From positions 1,054,001-1,118,000 of the forward strand of contig JAIXMN010000006.1 in assembly GCA_025716815.1 (NCBI GenBank): 64,000 nt of DNA. The letters run 5' to 3'. The position numbers and the translations under genes were made by a program. The stretch is from Dichotomocladium elegans. Its lineage: Eukaryota > Mucoromycota > Mucoromycetes > Mucorales > Lichtheimiaceae. Positions 35,300 to 45,627 of the stretch are shown here, piece after piece. Below the pieces are notes generated by a model. It did no database searches, had not been told where the DNA came from, and saw nothing but the letters and a program-made list of their open reading frames with translations. How positions within the stretch are numbered: position 1 is the stretch's first letter; each line of letters opens with the position of its first letter.

Positions 35300-37887
35300 A
35301 TGGCGACCGCACTCATTCGCAAAGCAGTTCCGGATGCTGATGATGCGATTGTAGAATACATTGACGGATACCTCCAAGAAAATGATTTCGACGACGAGAG
35401 CGAAGACGCCATCGCTGACTTTGTGAAGCCTATTCTCCTTGATGTCGGTGGCGACGAAAAGAGCATCGACGCACTTTGCGCTGAACTCAACACAATGTTC
35501 GGAGGCGCGAACGCGGCTCCGGCACAGGCAACCAACACACGACGCAAGCTCGATCAGGTGATTACGATCGGCAATGACTCCGGTCTGTCAGCCACGGCCC
35601 GTCTGGGCTCGGGCCCGAATGTCGAGCTTGATCATCTTTCGGGCAAGCGCGTGCAATCCCAGGTGGATCAGAGCAAGCTTCGCAAGGCAGAAGCGAAAAT
35701 TGCAGCCAAGATGGCCAAACGACAACAAAAGACAAATATGCGGATCGAATACGAGGCTTCAAAACTTCTCGACGAGCAGAAGGCGCTGCAGGAAGAGTAC
35801 AAGCTCTACAACCCTATTTTGGACTACACCTCAACAAAGAGCAAGAGCAAGGACATCAAGGTCGACAATTTCGATATCTCCTTCGCCGGTCGCCGTATCT
35901 TGACGGACGCCAGCCTCACCCTCGCTTTTGGGCGTCGCTATGGTGTCGTGGGCAAGAACGGTATCGGCAAATCGACCCTGCTCAGAGCCATTGCACGTCG
36001 TGAGATCAATGTCCCCACCCATATTTCGGTTCTCTATGTCGAGCAAGAGGTAAGTTTCGTATCATTTGCGCGCATATTTGCTAGGTTGGAAAGCTGATGA
36101 TGATGAGGGGGGGCTATTATTAGGTGATGGGTGACGATACCCCAGCTATTGAGATGGTCTTGCGAGCAGACGTGTGGCGTGAGCATCTGCTTGAAAAGGA
36201 GCGCGATCTGTCCGAGCGTATCAATGGGATCGAGGCTGAGTTGGCTGCATCAGATCTTTCGGAGGACGAGAAGAACATATTGAACACGCAAAAGGATAAC
36301 CTGAGCACCGAGCTGAAGGAAGTGTTTGGAAAGTTGGAAGAGATCGAGAGCGACAAGGCAGAAGCACGGTTTGTACCCCTTCACTGGACATTGCTTTCCT
36401 GTATGGTCTGTACTCATTTTCCTATGGCTTATTCTATCCCCCAGGGCTGGTGCCATTCTCTCGGGTCTCGGCTTTGCCACCGCAGATCAGAAGCGCGCGA
36501 CGCGCGAATTCTCTGGTGGTTGGCGAATGCGTATTTCTCTCGCTCGTGCGCTTTTCTGCAAGCCTGACGTGCTTATGCTTGATGAACCGGATAACATGTT
36601 GGATGCAAGTTTTTTGTATACTTACCGGAACAAACAGGGGCGGGAAGCGTTGAACTAACTTCTCTGGTCGCAATAGATCCCTGCCATCATTTGGCTAGAA
36701 CATTATCTTCAAGGATGGACGAACACGTTGCTCGTGGTTTCTCACGACAGAGGTAAGCGCAATTTTAGATGATGCATTAGAGAGGGATGGACGTGCCCAC
36801 CAAACTCGGTTTAGAATTCTTGGACGAGGTTGCTACGGATATCTTGTACATGCATTCCGAAAAACTGGACTATTACAAGGGCAATTTCAGTGTCTTCAAT
36901 GCCACGAAAGAGGAGCGGTACAAAGCTCAAGTGCGCGAATACGAGTCGCAGCTGGAGTACCGCAAGCATTTGCAAGATTTTATTGATCGATGGCGGTACA
37001 ATGCCAAGCGTGCACCGCAGGCACAGTCGCGTATCAAGATCCTCGAGAAATTGCCAGTGTTGGAGCCGCCAACAAATGAGAAGGAGGTGACATTCAGCTT
37101 CTCTAATCCAGATTCGATTTCACCTCCTATCCTTCAGATGAACAACTGCAAATTTGGATATGATCCCAAGAAGATCATTATCCAACACATCAATCTCGAT
37201 GTGCGTCTCGAGTCACGTATAGCTGTGGTGGGCCCGAACGGTGCTGGTAAATCTACGCTTCTGAAGCTTCTGACGGAGCAGGTCGTTCCGTTGTCGGGCG
37301 AGGTGCACCGCAACGGCCGTCTCCGCATTGCCTACTTTACGCAGCATCACATTGATCAGCTGGACCTGACAAAGAGCGCTGTTGCGTTCATGGCCGATGC
37401 ATTCCCTGGCAAGAGCGAAGAAGAATATCGACGCCATCTGGGTGCGTTTGGTATCACGGGTATGGTCGGTCTGCAGGTGATGAAGACGCTTTCTGGTGGT
37501 CAAAAATCACGTGTTGCATTTGCATGTCTGAGTTTGCAAAACCCCCATATTCTGGTTCTGGACGAGGTACGAAAGGGCTAGCCATTTTTTGATTTTGATA
37601 TGCTAATGAACACCGACTAGCCTACGAACCATTTGGATATGGAGTCGATCGATGCGCTCCAGGGAGCCCTGGAACGCTTCACGGGTGGAGTGATCACTGT
37701 TTCTCACGACGAGCGATTTATTCAGAGCGTGTGCAATGAGATCTGGATCTGCGAGGGAGGAACACTCCATAAGTTCGCAGGCACGATCAAGGACTACAAG
37801 GTATGGGAGAGGGGGGGGAAATAGTGGTATCGGGCCTTCTCCGTTTAACATTGTTTATAGAAATTGGTCAGCCCGAAGGATCTTTAG
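35300..37887 (+). CDS. GCN20: ABCF ATPase Gcn20 (ABCF3-like), 7 exons
   Basis: Soluble twin-ABC ATPase that, with Gcn1, lets uncharged tRNA activate the eIF2-alpha kinase Gcn2. Exons 35300-36049, 36124-36368, 36445-36604, 36677-36752, 36815-37566, 37621-37800 and 37861-37887 join in frame to 729 residues. The N-terminal domain binds Gcn1 in the family. NBD1 has Walker [10 protein letters not shown] (near residue 218), signature FSGGWRMR and Walker [15 protein letters not shown]2 has GPNGAGKST (near 550), LSGGQKSRV and LVLDEPTNHLD. Between them is the ABCF linker ([16 protein letters not shown]). Oddities: NBD1 reads DEPDN where DEPTN or DEPSN is usual, and intron 36605-36676 has a GCAAGT donor. 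A LINE is inserted ~230 bases downstream. Confidence 0.95.
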
Positions 37888-38101
37888 AGATGTACCTACA
37901 TGATATCGCTCAACCTAATGAAAATAATGACCTGTTTACTTGTTCTCCCCTCCGTAATTTTCGGTTTTTGAGTACATCCCATCATAGAGAATCCAGGGAG
38001 GCAGGCGAGGATTGGGAGTACAGGCAAAGGGTGATGGCGGTTAAGGTTTATTTGGTAACCCGCCATATATAGTATTCAAGGTTTTGCGTATAAATGAAAA
38101 C

Positions 38102-38114
38102 GTAGCGACATCAT
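38102..38114. repeat. LINE target-site duplication, left copy
   Basis: GTAGCGACATCAT here recurs exactly at 47058-47070. The pair brackets the LINE. Confidence 0.85.
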
Positions 38115-38268
38115 TTTGGAGTTTTAATTGTTTATAGTGGTGGCAGCTTCCTCAAACCCCAAGCAAGGAAGGAGTCGAACCTTCTACCCACACAAAAAGC
38201 TAGAGAATAGGTCGCGATGACTTAATCCCTAGAGATAGGCCTAGAGAGCAGTAGCTCAGTCAGCATAA

Positions 38269-41200
38269 CTAGGGAAGTGGAAGAAGTAGCAGAGACTTCA
38301 ACCGTGCGAGGATCTCTCTCGAGAGAGAAAGCAAGGGCCAACTGTGCCACCAGTGGTCTAGCCCCTCTAACACAACTGGACAAGTCCAGAAGAGGTGTTC
38401 AAGTGTTTCTTCAGCACGGCCACATAAACAGGCACGCTGTTCAGGAAGAAGTGATTGAAGGCGGTGCGCCGTCAAGGAGGAGCCTCTTGAAGTTCCCAAA
38501 TGAAAAGGCGCACTGAATTGGCTATTGGAAGACGCCAAACCACACACCATGGATGCACAAAAGCACGTGGATGGTGAGGAGCGAGGTTTTGCGGTAGGTT
38601 AGGGTAACTTGGGAGCAAGGCCAAGTTACTTTGAACCATAGGACGGTATGCCATATAAGGGGAAGTAACACTTCCCCAATCTAAAGGTTTGCCGTTGACA
38701 ATCGAAACGGCTGTGGCCACCGAAGTGGAACGGCAAGGCCAGAATAGAGATTGCCTCGTTTGCAATGAAACATCGCGTGTTAAAACACGGATGAACATCG
38801 TTTTTGTGGGCGCAGAACACTTTGCGAAGGCGTCTGGGCGCCAGTTCCCCTCAGGGAAAATAATCTCAGACCAGTAAACTGGTAAGGAGGCAATGATCCC
38901 TAGTCGTATGGTGGACCAGACCCGGCTAGGGCCAAATGCAGTAAGATGGGTATACCACAGAGGGTAATCCCAGTTCAAAGCTACCAAGGTGAACTTGCTA
39001 AATTGGGGACCTGCACTAGAAACCCAATCAACATGTGTACGGATCCAGAATTGTGGCCAGCAATTTTGCATGGAGCGTAGTCCTGTGGCTGTCTGCAGCC
39101 ACAGATCCACCAGATAATTCTGGATGGAGGCCCAAGGGATGCCCTTTCCCTTACTAACCTGAAGTTTCCAAAGATACATAAATATCTGAACCCAGCGAAC
39201 ATCCAGGTTAAGGCGAAACGATCGCATTTCACGAAGACGAATGGCCCTGATCATGATAGAAAGACGGTGGAAACCCAGACCACCCTCTTGGATAGGCAAT
39301 CCAAGAATATCTTGTGCCGCTTTGCTACGTCCGTCATTCCAGATTAGCTTGGCTAAAAGGGATTCGATCGAATGCAGCTTGCTGGAGCTGATATAAAGAT
39401 ATCGAGCTAAAAAGAGAGCCTTGGGGAGCACCAAGGTTCTGAGAGCCATGATTCTGCCTTTCACAGATAGTGTAGAAAGGTGGAGCGCCTTTGTAGATGC
39501 AACAAGTTTTCTCAGGGTGGGTGCCCAGGTAGATTCAAAATCTAACTCGCAGCCAACAGGGACACCTATTCGCCATCTAGGTGTACGTTGACCAGCAGGT
39601 TCTGGAAGCTCAGATGGTTTAAGTCCGACATCGCCGGTTGAGAGGACTTCTGTTTTGGCTGTATTGAAGCGGGCACCACTGGCCTGGCAATACAAGTCCA
39701 GTGTTGCAGAGAGAGGGACTGGAAAGCTGCCCAAGAGGGCATGCAAATCACAGTGTCACCAGCAAACATAGTATACTTCATCTTGGGTGCAGTAGGCAAA
39801 GTTAGCCTAATGGTGGCATTATCTTCAAGCAAGGCCTGGAGGCATGCCATCACACAGATGAAAAGAACACAGGAAAGAGGGTCTCCCTATCGAACACCTC
39901 TTTTAACCTGAAATTTGGCACAGGCTTGGCCATTCACAAGAAAAGTCGACTGGGCCTTACGATATAGACCACGGAGAGAGCGCAAAACTCCCTTGGGAAT
40001 CCCAAACACTTTAAGCGTGCGACACAGAAAGCCGTGATTTACGCGATCATAGCTTTTACTTGGTCCAAAAACAGGCAGATGCCTGGACTATCTGTTGCCT
40101 TCAGATAGTGTAATGTCATCTGGACATCACGGATACTAGTTCCAATGTCGTGTCCAGGCAAGAAAGCTGTCTGGCTAGGACGAATTCGGTCAAGAATAGC
40201 AGGTGCTAAGCGAAGTGCAAGCAGTTTGCTGTAGATCTCATAGTCCCACATTAAGTAGCGAAATAGGACGATAATTTTGCAACAGGGTTGGGTCTCCTTT
40301 CTTGAAGAGTAGGAGCGCCATACTTTCTAGGAAGCTTGGGGGTGGGCAGGACCCAGCCAGGAGTTTGTTGTAGACCTCAGTCAACAACGGAATTACCTGG
40401 TCGGCGGTAGCTTTATAGAATTCAATCCCTAGACCGTCAGGTCCAGGTGCTTTACCATTTTTGAGGGAGAAGATGCTACGATGCACCTCTTCCTCGGTAA
40501 TCGGTTTGTCTAAGTGAGTCAAGGAGTTTCGGGGACCCCCGCAGACGTAGGTCATGATCTAGAGCAGAGAGAACCATCGAACTCGCCCTAGGGTCAGTAG
40601 GTTCAGTTTTGTACAGAGAACTGTAAAACGATTGAACCAAGGTGGGTATTGAGGAAGTTTCCATGGAATCGTATGACTGGGAAAGATCAGATGATGCACG
40701 TAACGCCTCTATTATAGTGGGAGGAGGGGATTTGTGCACCTTATTCAAGGTATAAGGATTAAATTGATCTCCCAACCGTCGCCATCTGTCAAAATTCGTC
40801 AATCGAGCAGCATTACCTAAGGAGTCATAGGCCGAGGCCAATTCCTCCAAGGTAGCTGCTGTATCAAGGCCTTTTGCCTTAGCCTTGTTGCATCTATTGA
40901 GCAAGGTTTTGATGCGAGTGTTGAGCCTACACGCTCGTTTTCTTTGGGCCACTTCAAGTGTGGAACGCAAACCTGGCAGGTATATACGGTCTATCCTGCT
41001 TTGGTGATTATGGCTGCTGCTCACATAGGTAAAACCAGGATCGCGATTGCGTCGCAACCTAAGCCATGCATCTTGGCCATATGTCACCTCAAGTAAGGAA
41101 ACAAGTTCCTTAGCTCCAGGTTCTGATGAAAGAGTGGTTTGTGTTGAGCGATCACGAGGATCCAGAACACACTTAAAATCCCCTACTACTATCACAGAGG

Positions 41201-41630
41201 GATCGTCCAGTGTTTTCAAACATTGGGTGATGGTCGTAAAATAAGCTCGCTTAAGCGAGTTTTGGTTCGGTGCACGGGTCAGGAGCAACCGAAATTCAAT
41301 ATTATTAAGTATTTTCAAGAGGAGGGCTGTCGAAGGTAAACCTTCTAGGGGCACCACCTCAAAAGAAAACTGTTCACACAACGCTTTTTGGACAAGTAGG
41401 CCAAGCTCCTTAGAGTTGGAACCTGGCATGGCCAAACAATAACCTTGCCATTGGTGGTTACAGTGGTTAAAGGCTGACCACTGAATACCATCCAGATGGC
41501 TTTCACAAAGGAGCACAAAAGGCAGGCGATGTGTCGCCAATATAGGTAGCAGAGTCCGTAACTTGGCTCGGCTTGCTGAGTGCGAGAGACCTCGCATGTT
41601 CAGAAAACAGACATGACTTTTGGAAGACAT
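38269..41630 (-). pseudogene. LINE ORF2: endonuclease and reverse transcriptase, broken
   Basis: Begins at MSSKSHVCFLNMRGL (ATG 41630-41628). An APE-type endonuclease comes first (LLCESHLDG, VVGDFKCVLDPRDR, SRIDRIYL). The reverse transcriptase follows, with KNGKAPGPDGLGIEFYK, NYRPISLLN and SQTAFLPGHDI. The usual FADD catalytic box appears as FAGDTVIC, losing an Asp. A C-terminal knuckle CLCGRAEETLEHLFWTC is near 38400. Frame changes occur near 40550, 40240 and 40050-39850. On the minus strand the frame is open into the neighbouring transposon end, but that N-terminal part is not LINE sequence. Confidence 0.9.
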
Positions 41631-41642
41631 AAAAAATTGATG

Positions 41643-41644
41643 TA
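41643..41644. repeat. TA target duplication, left side of E2
   Basis: The TA at 41643-41644 pairs with TA at 45544-45545 and flanks TACACTC...AAAGTA. The duplicated TA is the target of Tc1/mariner-type integration. Confidence 0.75.
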
Positions 41645-41837
41645 TACACTCTTTTTCAAAATCAAAGTCGCACCGTGCCAGTTCTGAAGTCGCAGGATCG
41701 CAAAAATACAAATCGCAATTTTGTCCGGAAATCTTTACGCGTGATGACAAAGCAAATGTCGCATACATACACGGAAAGATGTCGCAAATCCATCTCATCC
41801 TTATGACTCTTTCTCTTTATAAACTTTTACATTCTGA

Positions 41838-42290
41838 AATGAGCAATCTATTATTTTACAACGATGGTCAAGGTCATGTGGTTGATGAGTGTGGCTGACC
41901 TGAATCTACGGACTATGTCATTGATGAGGAAATGTACTCACTTCAATCCGTTTGTTCTTACACTGAGTATCTGCGTAGCATATCGTGCAAAGATAACTCT
42001 GAGTTTACTGCCGCGCACATACCCAAACGAAAGGATCCAGACATTCGGATGAAAGAAGCGGGGTCAAGCGCAGTAACATAGCATACACTGATTAAGGCGA
42101 GGTCAGATTTTTCAAACGGATGTTCGAGAAGATCTTGAGTGCATCAGCTGCAGCAAAACTGCTAGGAATCCATGTTCGTTCAGCACAGCGATGGGCATTA
42201 CAGTAAGAAAAGAACCCTGACAGCATTTTAAGGAACGTAGAAGCAGAGGGCCGATCGTGTATTCTCAATGAAGACCATTAGAAAGTTACA
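41838..42290 (+). pseudogene. Truncated Tc1/mariner-type transposase (E2)
   Basis: Corresponds to the N-terminal part of the transposase in the copies at 51.3 and 63.3 kb, including the DNA-binding region (LLGIHVRSAQRWAL). It has stops and ends near 42290; the DDE catalytic region is absent. Confidence 0.8.
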
Positions 42291-42759
42291 ATACATTTAT
42301 TGCTCTAGAATCCAATTGTCGCTTAAAATAGCCGTACTCAAAAGAATCCTATATCGAAAAGAGTAAGTTTATTGGAAAGAACAAAGAACTATCGGAGTGT
42401 GCTTGTCTCTTTGTCAATGAGCCTTTCAGCTAGGAGAGTGTAGCTCCGAAGCTGGTTATCAAACAGAATAATGAAGTAATGGCTTTCAGGAGACCACTAT
42501 GAAATTTAATGTTTTCATTGTAATATTCAGAGAAATTATTCATAATGTACCTACACTTCCTGAACGTATGGATAAGGATGACAGCAGTGTCGTGTTTCGC
42601 AGTGTTGTAAGAGACTGAGAGAGTACGAAAAGAAGTACAATCTTCCTACACTACACAAGTGCCGGATATGTATCGGATTATTCTTGAGATGGTCTCTTGG
42701 AATTACTTGTTGGAATTGTTTGGGATTTCATTGTTGATTTCAGACCGCCCTCACGTCGA

Positions 42760-42846
42760 TACAGTGGCCGCCCGTTATAGTGATACCCTCCTTCCAGGAA
42801 ATCGCATCACTATAATGAATTATCACTATAACGAGCGGCCACTGTA
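42760..42846. mobile_element. Small pogo-like MITE
   Basis: An 83-bp element (42762-42844) with ~24-bp inverted ends starting CAGTGGCCGC and ending GCGGCCACTG, differing at one position, flanked by TA on both sides. CAGTGG ends and TA duplication fit pogo/Tc1-type non-autonomous elements. It lies upstream of the Fanzor start, nested inside E2. Confidence 0.8.
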
Positions 42847-43089
42847 AAACCTCATTAAAGAACCCAGTGGGAGAAGGAAAAACACTGTGGAGATGGATCA
42901 TTGCTGACACTATTAATAGTGATGCTCAAGCAAACTGGCCCTTTCCATTATCCACATACAAAACAAGAGCCCATACAGCCTACAGAAAATAACACAGCAC
43001 CACATTTAAGGTTGAAAGGTAATACGGCCGCTTTCATACTCGGCTCTGCGATACTAAGAAATAATATACCCTAGGTCTTCACCCACCAA

Positions 43090-45263
43090 ATGGCCCAACC
43101 CCACCGCCCCGTCATTCCCGAAGGCATGCGCACTGGCCGTATAATTGGGGTGAAATCGTCCATGCGGGGCATCGGCTGGCGACAGCAGTACCGTGAAGGT
43201 CTGTATCAGTTGGTTGACCTTGTCCATAGCACCACAGCGCAGGCGTACGCGTTCGCCAAATATATTTTCATCAACGAGACAGCGCGCGATCCAACTTTTA
43301 ACATCCAGGAAAACATCACGGAGAAGTTCTTTTCAGAAGTTTGGCTCTCCATGGTTAACAAAGCCGAACGCCGCACCCAAGGTGAAACTGCCCGCATCCG
43401 AGAACTGATTAATCGCCACAAGGATGAGTACCTTCGGATATCCGGATACGACAGACCTGCGTTCCCTTATTCCCAGCAATGTTCTTCTTACAAAGGCACC
43501 AAGATTTATACTGCTTACGTGAATAATGTCCACATGCGGTTCGGGCAACACCTTCGGGGTGTCATCAATGTCATCCTGAATCTTCGTCAGCGAAAAGCCG
43601 ACCGCAAGCGGGAGTTAATCGCACAGGGCCTAAGCCCCGATCAAGTACGCCAGGACCTTTATGAAACCGTCACCCGGCATGCCATAGGATTCAAGCTAGC
43701 AATTCCCCGTCGAGGTGTTTTGAGGGAAGACATTAATGCCGAACCTGGATTTCTTCGGGAAGCATACGATATCCTACAGCCTGTCTTAAACGCTTACCCC
43801 CGAAACCACCAATTCCAACACCAGAGTATCTATTACGACGCCAAGGCCAATCCTGTTAAGCATTTCAACGCCTTCTTCCAGCTTGCACGTGTTTGTCAAC
43901 AGAACGGAATACGCGGATTCAACTGTTTTCCACTTCGTCGCTCGTGGTCACCATGCTATATGGAGATCGATACGAAAATCCTTTGCTACCATATCCTGGG
44001 CTGCAAAATGGAATCCCACACAAGCAATATGGAGTACTGGAGACGGGTTGTAAACCTGAAATCAAGAGCTTTCAAACCCCAAGAATCCGAGCTGCTTCAA
44101 TTCCGTGGGACTATTCACACTGATGGCGTTGGTGTTACTGTGTTCAACAAGACAAATGGCCTTCAATCGGGTTTCGGACAGAGATTTGGCATCCAGAGCG
44201 AAGATATCGAGTACGTCACCCCACAGATAGTCCGGAACGAAGACTATAGAGAACAATGGGTCACCATTGATCCTGGCAGAAGGGACCTGTTGTATTGCGT
44301 TCATGAGAACTCGTCACCCGACAACCACCAGACCTTCCGATATACAAAGCATCTTCAAGATCATACACGGAAGACCAAACGGTACCCCAGACTCCGAGAA
44401 CGACTCAAGTTAGAGCGACCCGAGGTCGCGTTGGCTGAGCAGAATCTATCTCAATTTCAAAGTCATACGCTTTCCGTGCCCAACTACGACGGATACCTCG
44501 CCGCCAAGAACCGGGTCTCTGTAGTTCTCAAGTCTTTCTACGCGACAACCACTACGAACCACCCGAACCCGCAATTTCTTTTTCGAAAACTTCGCCTATC
44601 AGCGTTTTACAAGAAGCAGCAAGCAGATGAAAAGCTTCTCGACTCTTTGAATGCGAAGTTTGGCAGTAGGTCCATTTTCGTGATGGGAAATTGGTCTGCG
44701 CCGCATACCAGATATCACAAGCCTATCCGTGGTGTCGGCTTCCGGCGGCTGTTGAAGAAGAACAATTGCAATATTTATTTGATCGACGAGTACAAGACAA
44801 GCAGGTGCTGCCCTGTATGTAGCAATGAAAGCCTTGCTACCTTTAAAATGGTTCCTAATCCACGCCTATATCGACGACCCGACAATCCGCTCACGATCTG
44901 CCATGGCCTGCTACGGTATGAAGGACGGGCATGTTGTGTTATCTTTCCAAAAGATTTTAATATTTCGATGTTTTCAATAGATGCACAAATCAAAACTGTA
45001 CAGCAGGCATGGCAGAGGGTATTCGTCAACCAAGGTTATGGAACCGGGATCTGGCGGCGGCTCTCAACATGCATCATATCCTCCGGGGTCTTCTGGAAGA
45101 TGGTATCATCCCAGCAAGGTTTCAGAGAAGAAGTGCTGCACAAGCGTCCGCAGCTGGTGGAAGGCCACACTCACCTGAACCAGAGCAGCGCAGCGTGAGA
45201 CCGCGACGGGCAAGGCCAGGAAGGCCACGAGGTGCACGCTCTAGCGGGTCGAGACGACCGTAA
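43090..45263 (+). CDS. Fanzor RNA-guided nuclease (eukaryotic TnpB), 2 exons
   Basis: Homologue of TnpB/Fanzor, programmable DNA nucleases guided by an omega-RNA made from the transposon right end. Exons 43090-44915 and 44981-45263 give 702 residues; the 65-nt GT-AG intron is required to reach the last catalytic block. RuvC-I is TIDPGRRDLLYCV (Asp ~394). RuvC-II is YLIDEYKTSRCCPVC (Glu ~567). The Zn ribbon pairs CPVC with CTNQNC, created across the splice. RuvC-III is LWNRDLAAALNM (Asp ~632). The N-terminal ~390 residues would be the WED/REC-like part. The C-terminal ~45 residues are Arg/Pro/Gly-rich and could act as a nuclear or RNA-binding tail. With no stop or frameshift and all three acids kept, it could be active. 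The transposon carrier favours Fanzor1 over viral-type Fanzor2. Confidence 0.93.
44916..44980 (+). other. Fanzor intron inside the Zn ribbon
   Basis: GTATGA donor and TTTTCAATAG acceptor. Splicing converts CTACG|A into Leu-Arg and restores CTNQNC and the RuvC-III block; unspliced reading runs on in a wrong frame to 45198. The copy at 50.7-53.2 kb has a GTATGA...TTATAG intron at the same codon position (about 52701-52739). Confidence 0.85.
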
Positions 45264-45430
45264 GCCCGACCTAGAATTTTCCGTGTCAGTTATCGCTGAC
45301 GCACCCAGGATAACCACGGCCCTTCGGGGCAAGCCCCCTTCCTTTGGAAGGACGGTGTGTTGTAAGTTAACGGGATTGGAGAGGGCATAGTGTTTTCTGC
45401 TGACTAACAGGGTTTAATCCATGGATGCGA
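45264..45430 (+). ncRNA. Putative omega-RNA / structured right end of E2
   Basis: Directly after the Fanzor stop lie four hairpins: GTGTCAG-TTATCG-CTGACGC (45283-45302, with one T-G pair), GCCC-TTCG-GGGC (45319-45330), CCTTCC-TTT-GGAAGG (45337-45351), and CTGCT-GACT-AACAG (45397-45410, one mismatch). Order and loops recur in the copy at 52.95 kb, and more weakly at 6.65-6.72 kb. In TnpB and Fanzor systems the guide RNA scaffold comes from this position, reaching to the transposon end at 45543 with the guide read from the flanking DNA. Transcription and exact ends are inferred. Confidence 0.6.
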
Positions 45431-45543
45431 AATCTTTTTACCTATTGATACGACAAATTTATATAATTCTATGCGACATTTTTCTTGTATTTTGCACGAC
45501 ATTATTTATCTTGTTTACGACATTTATTTTTGAAAATAAAGTA
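45425..45543 (+). repeat. Right terminal region with GTCG-type subterminal repeats
   Basis: Contains TGCGAAATC, TACGACAAAT, TGCGACATT, CACGACATT and TACGACATT before the TIR. The same array, almost base for base, is found at 53070-53194. Mirror-image GTCGCA motifs occur in the left end (41669-41790). These are likely transposase-binding sites. Confidence 0.75.
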
Positions 45544-45627
45544 TATTGATTACTTTACAAAAAATAAAAAATACAGCAAAAAATAATTTAAATTTCTTCT
45601 AAATGACTAGGGCGCCAGAGGAAGCCC

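Larger units (their letters stand above)
41645..45543 (+). mobile_element. E2: Fanzor-carrying TIR transposon
   Basis: A 3.9 kb element in plus orientation. The left end TACACTCTTTTTCAAAA and the right end (reverse complement TACTTTATTTTCAAAAAT) form imperfect TIRs next to duplicated TA. Both subterminal regions carry several GTCGCA/GTCGTA motifs, likely transposase sites. The order is: truncated transposase (41838-42290), a MITE, an intact Fanzor gene (43090-45263), and a hairpin-rich right end. The same left end occurs at 50673 and 63180, and the same right end at 53194 and 6530. Because its own transposase lacks the catalytic part, it would depend on a transposase in trans. Confidence 0.88.

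Noticed and set aside
40476..41798. LINE ORF2 starting at the ATG at 41798
   Set aside because: The first ~56 codons are the reversed left end of the Fanzor transposon, so the true ORF2 start is at 41630.
44916..45198. Fanzor read straight through without the intron
   Set aside because: This frame loses the second Cys pair of the Zn ribbon and the RuvC-III Asp, whereas the spliced frame restores both with standard splice sites.
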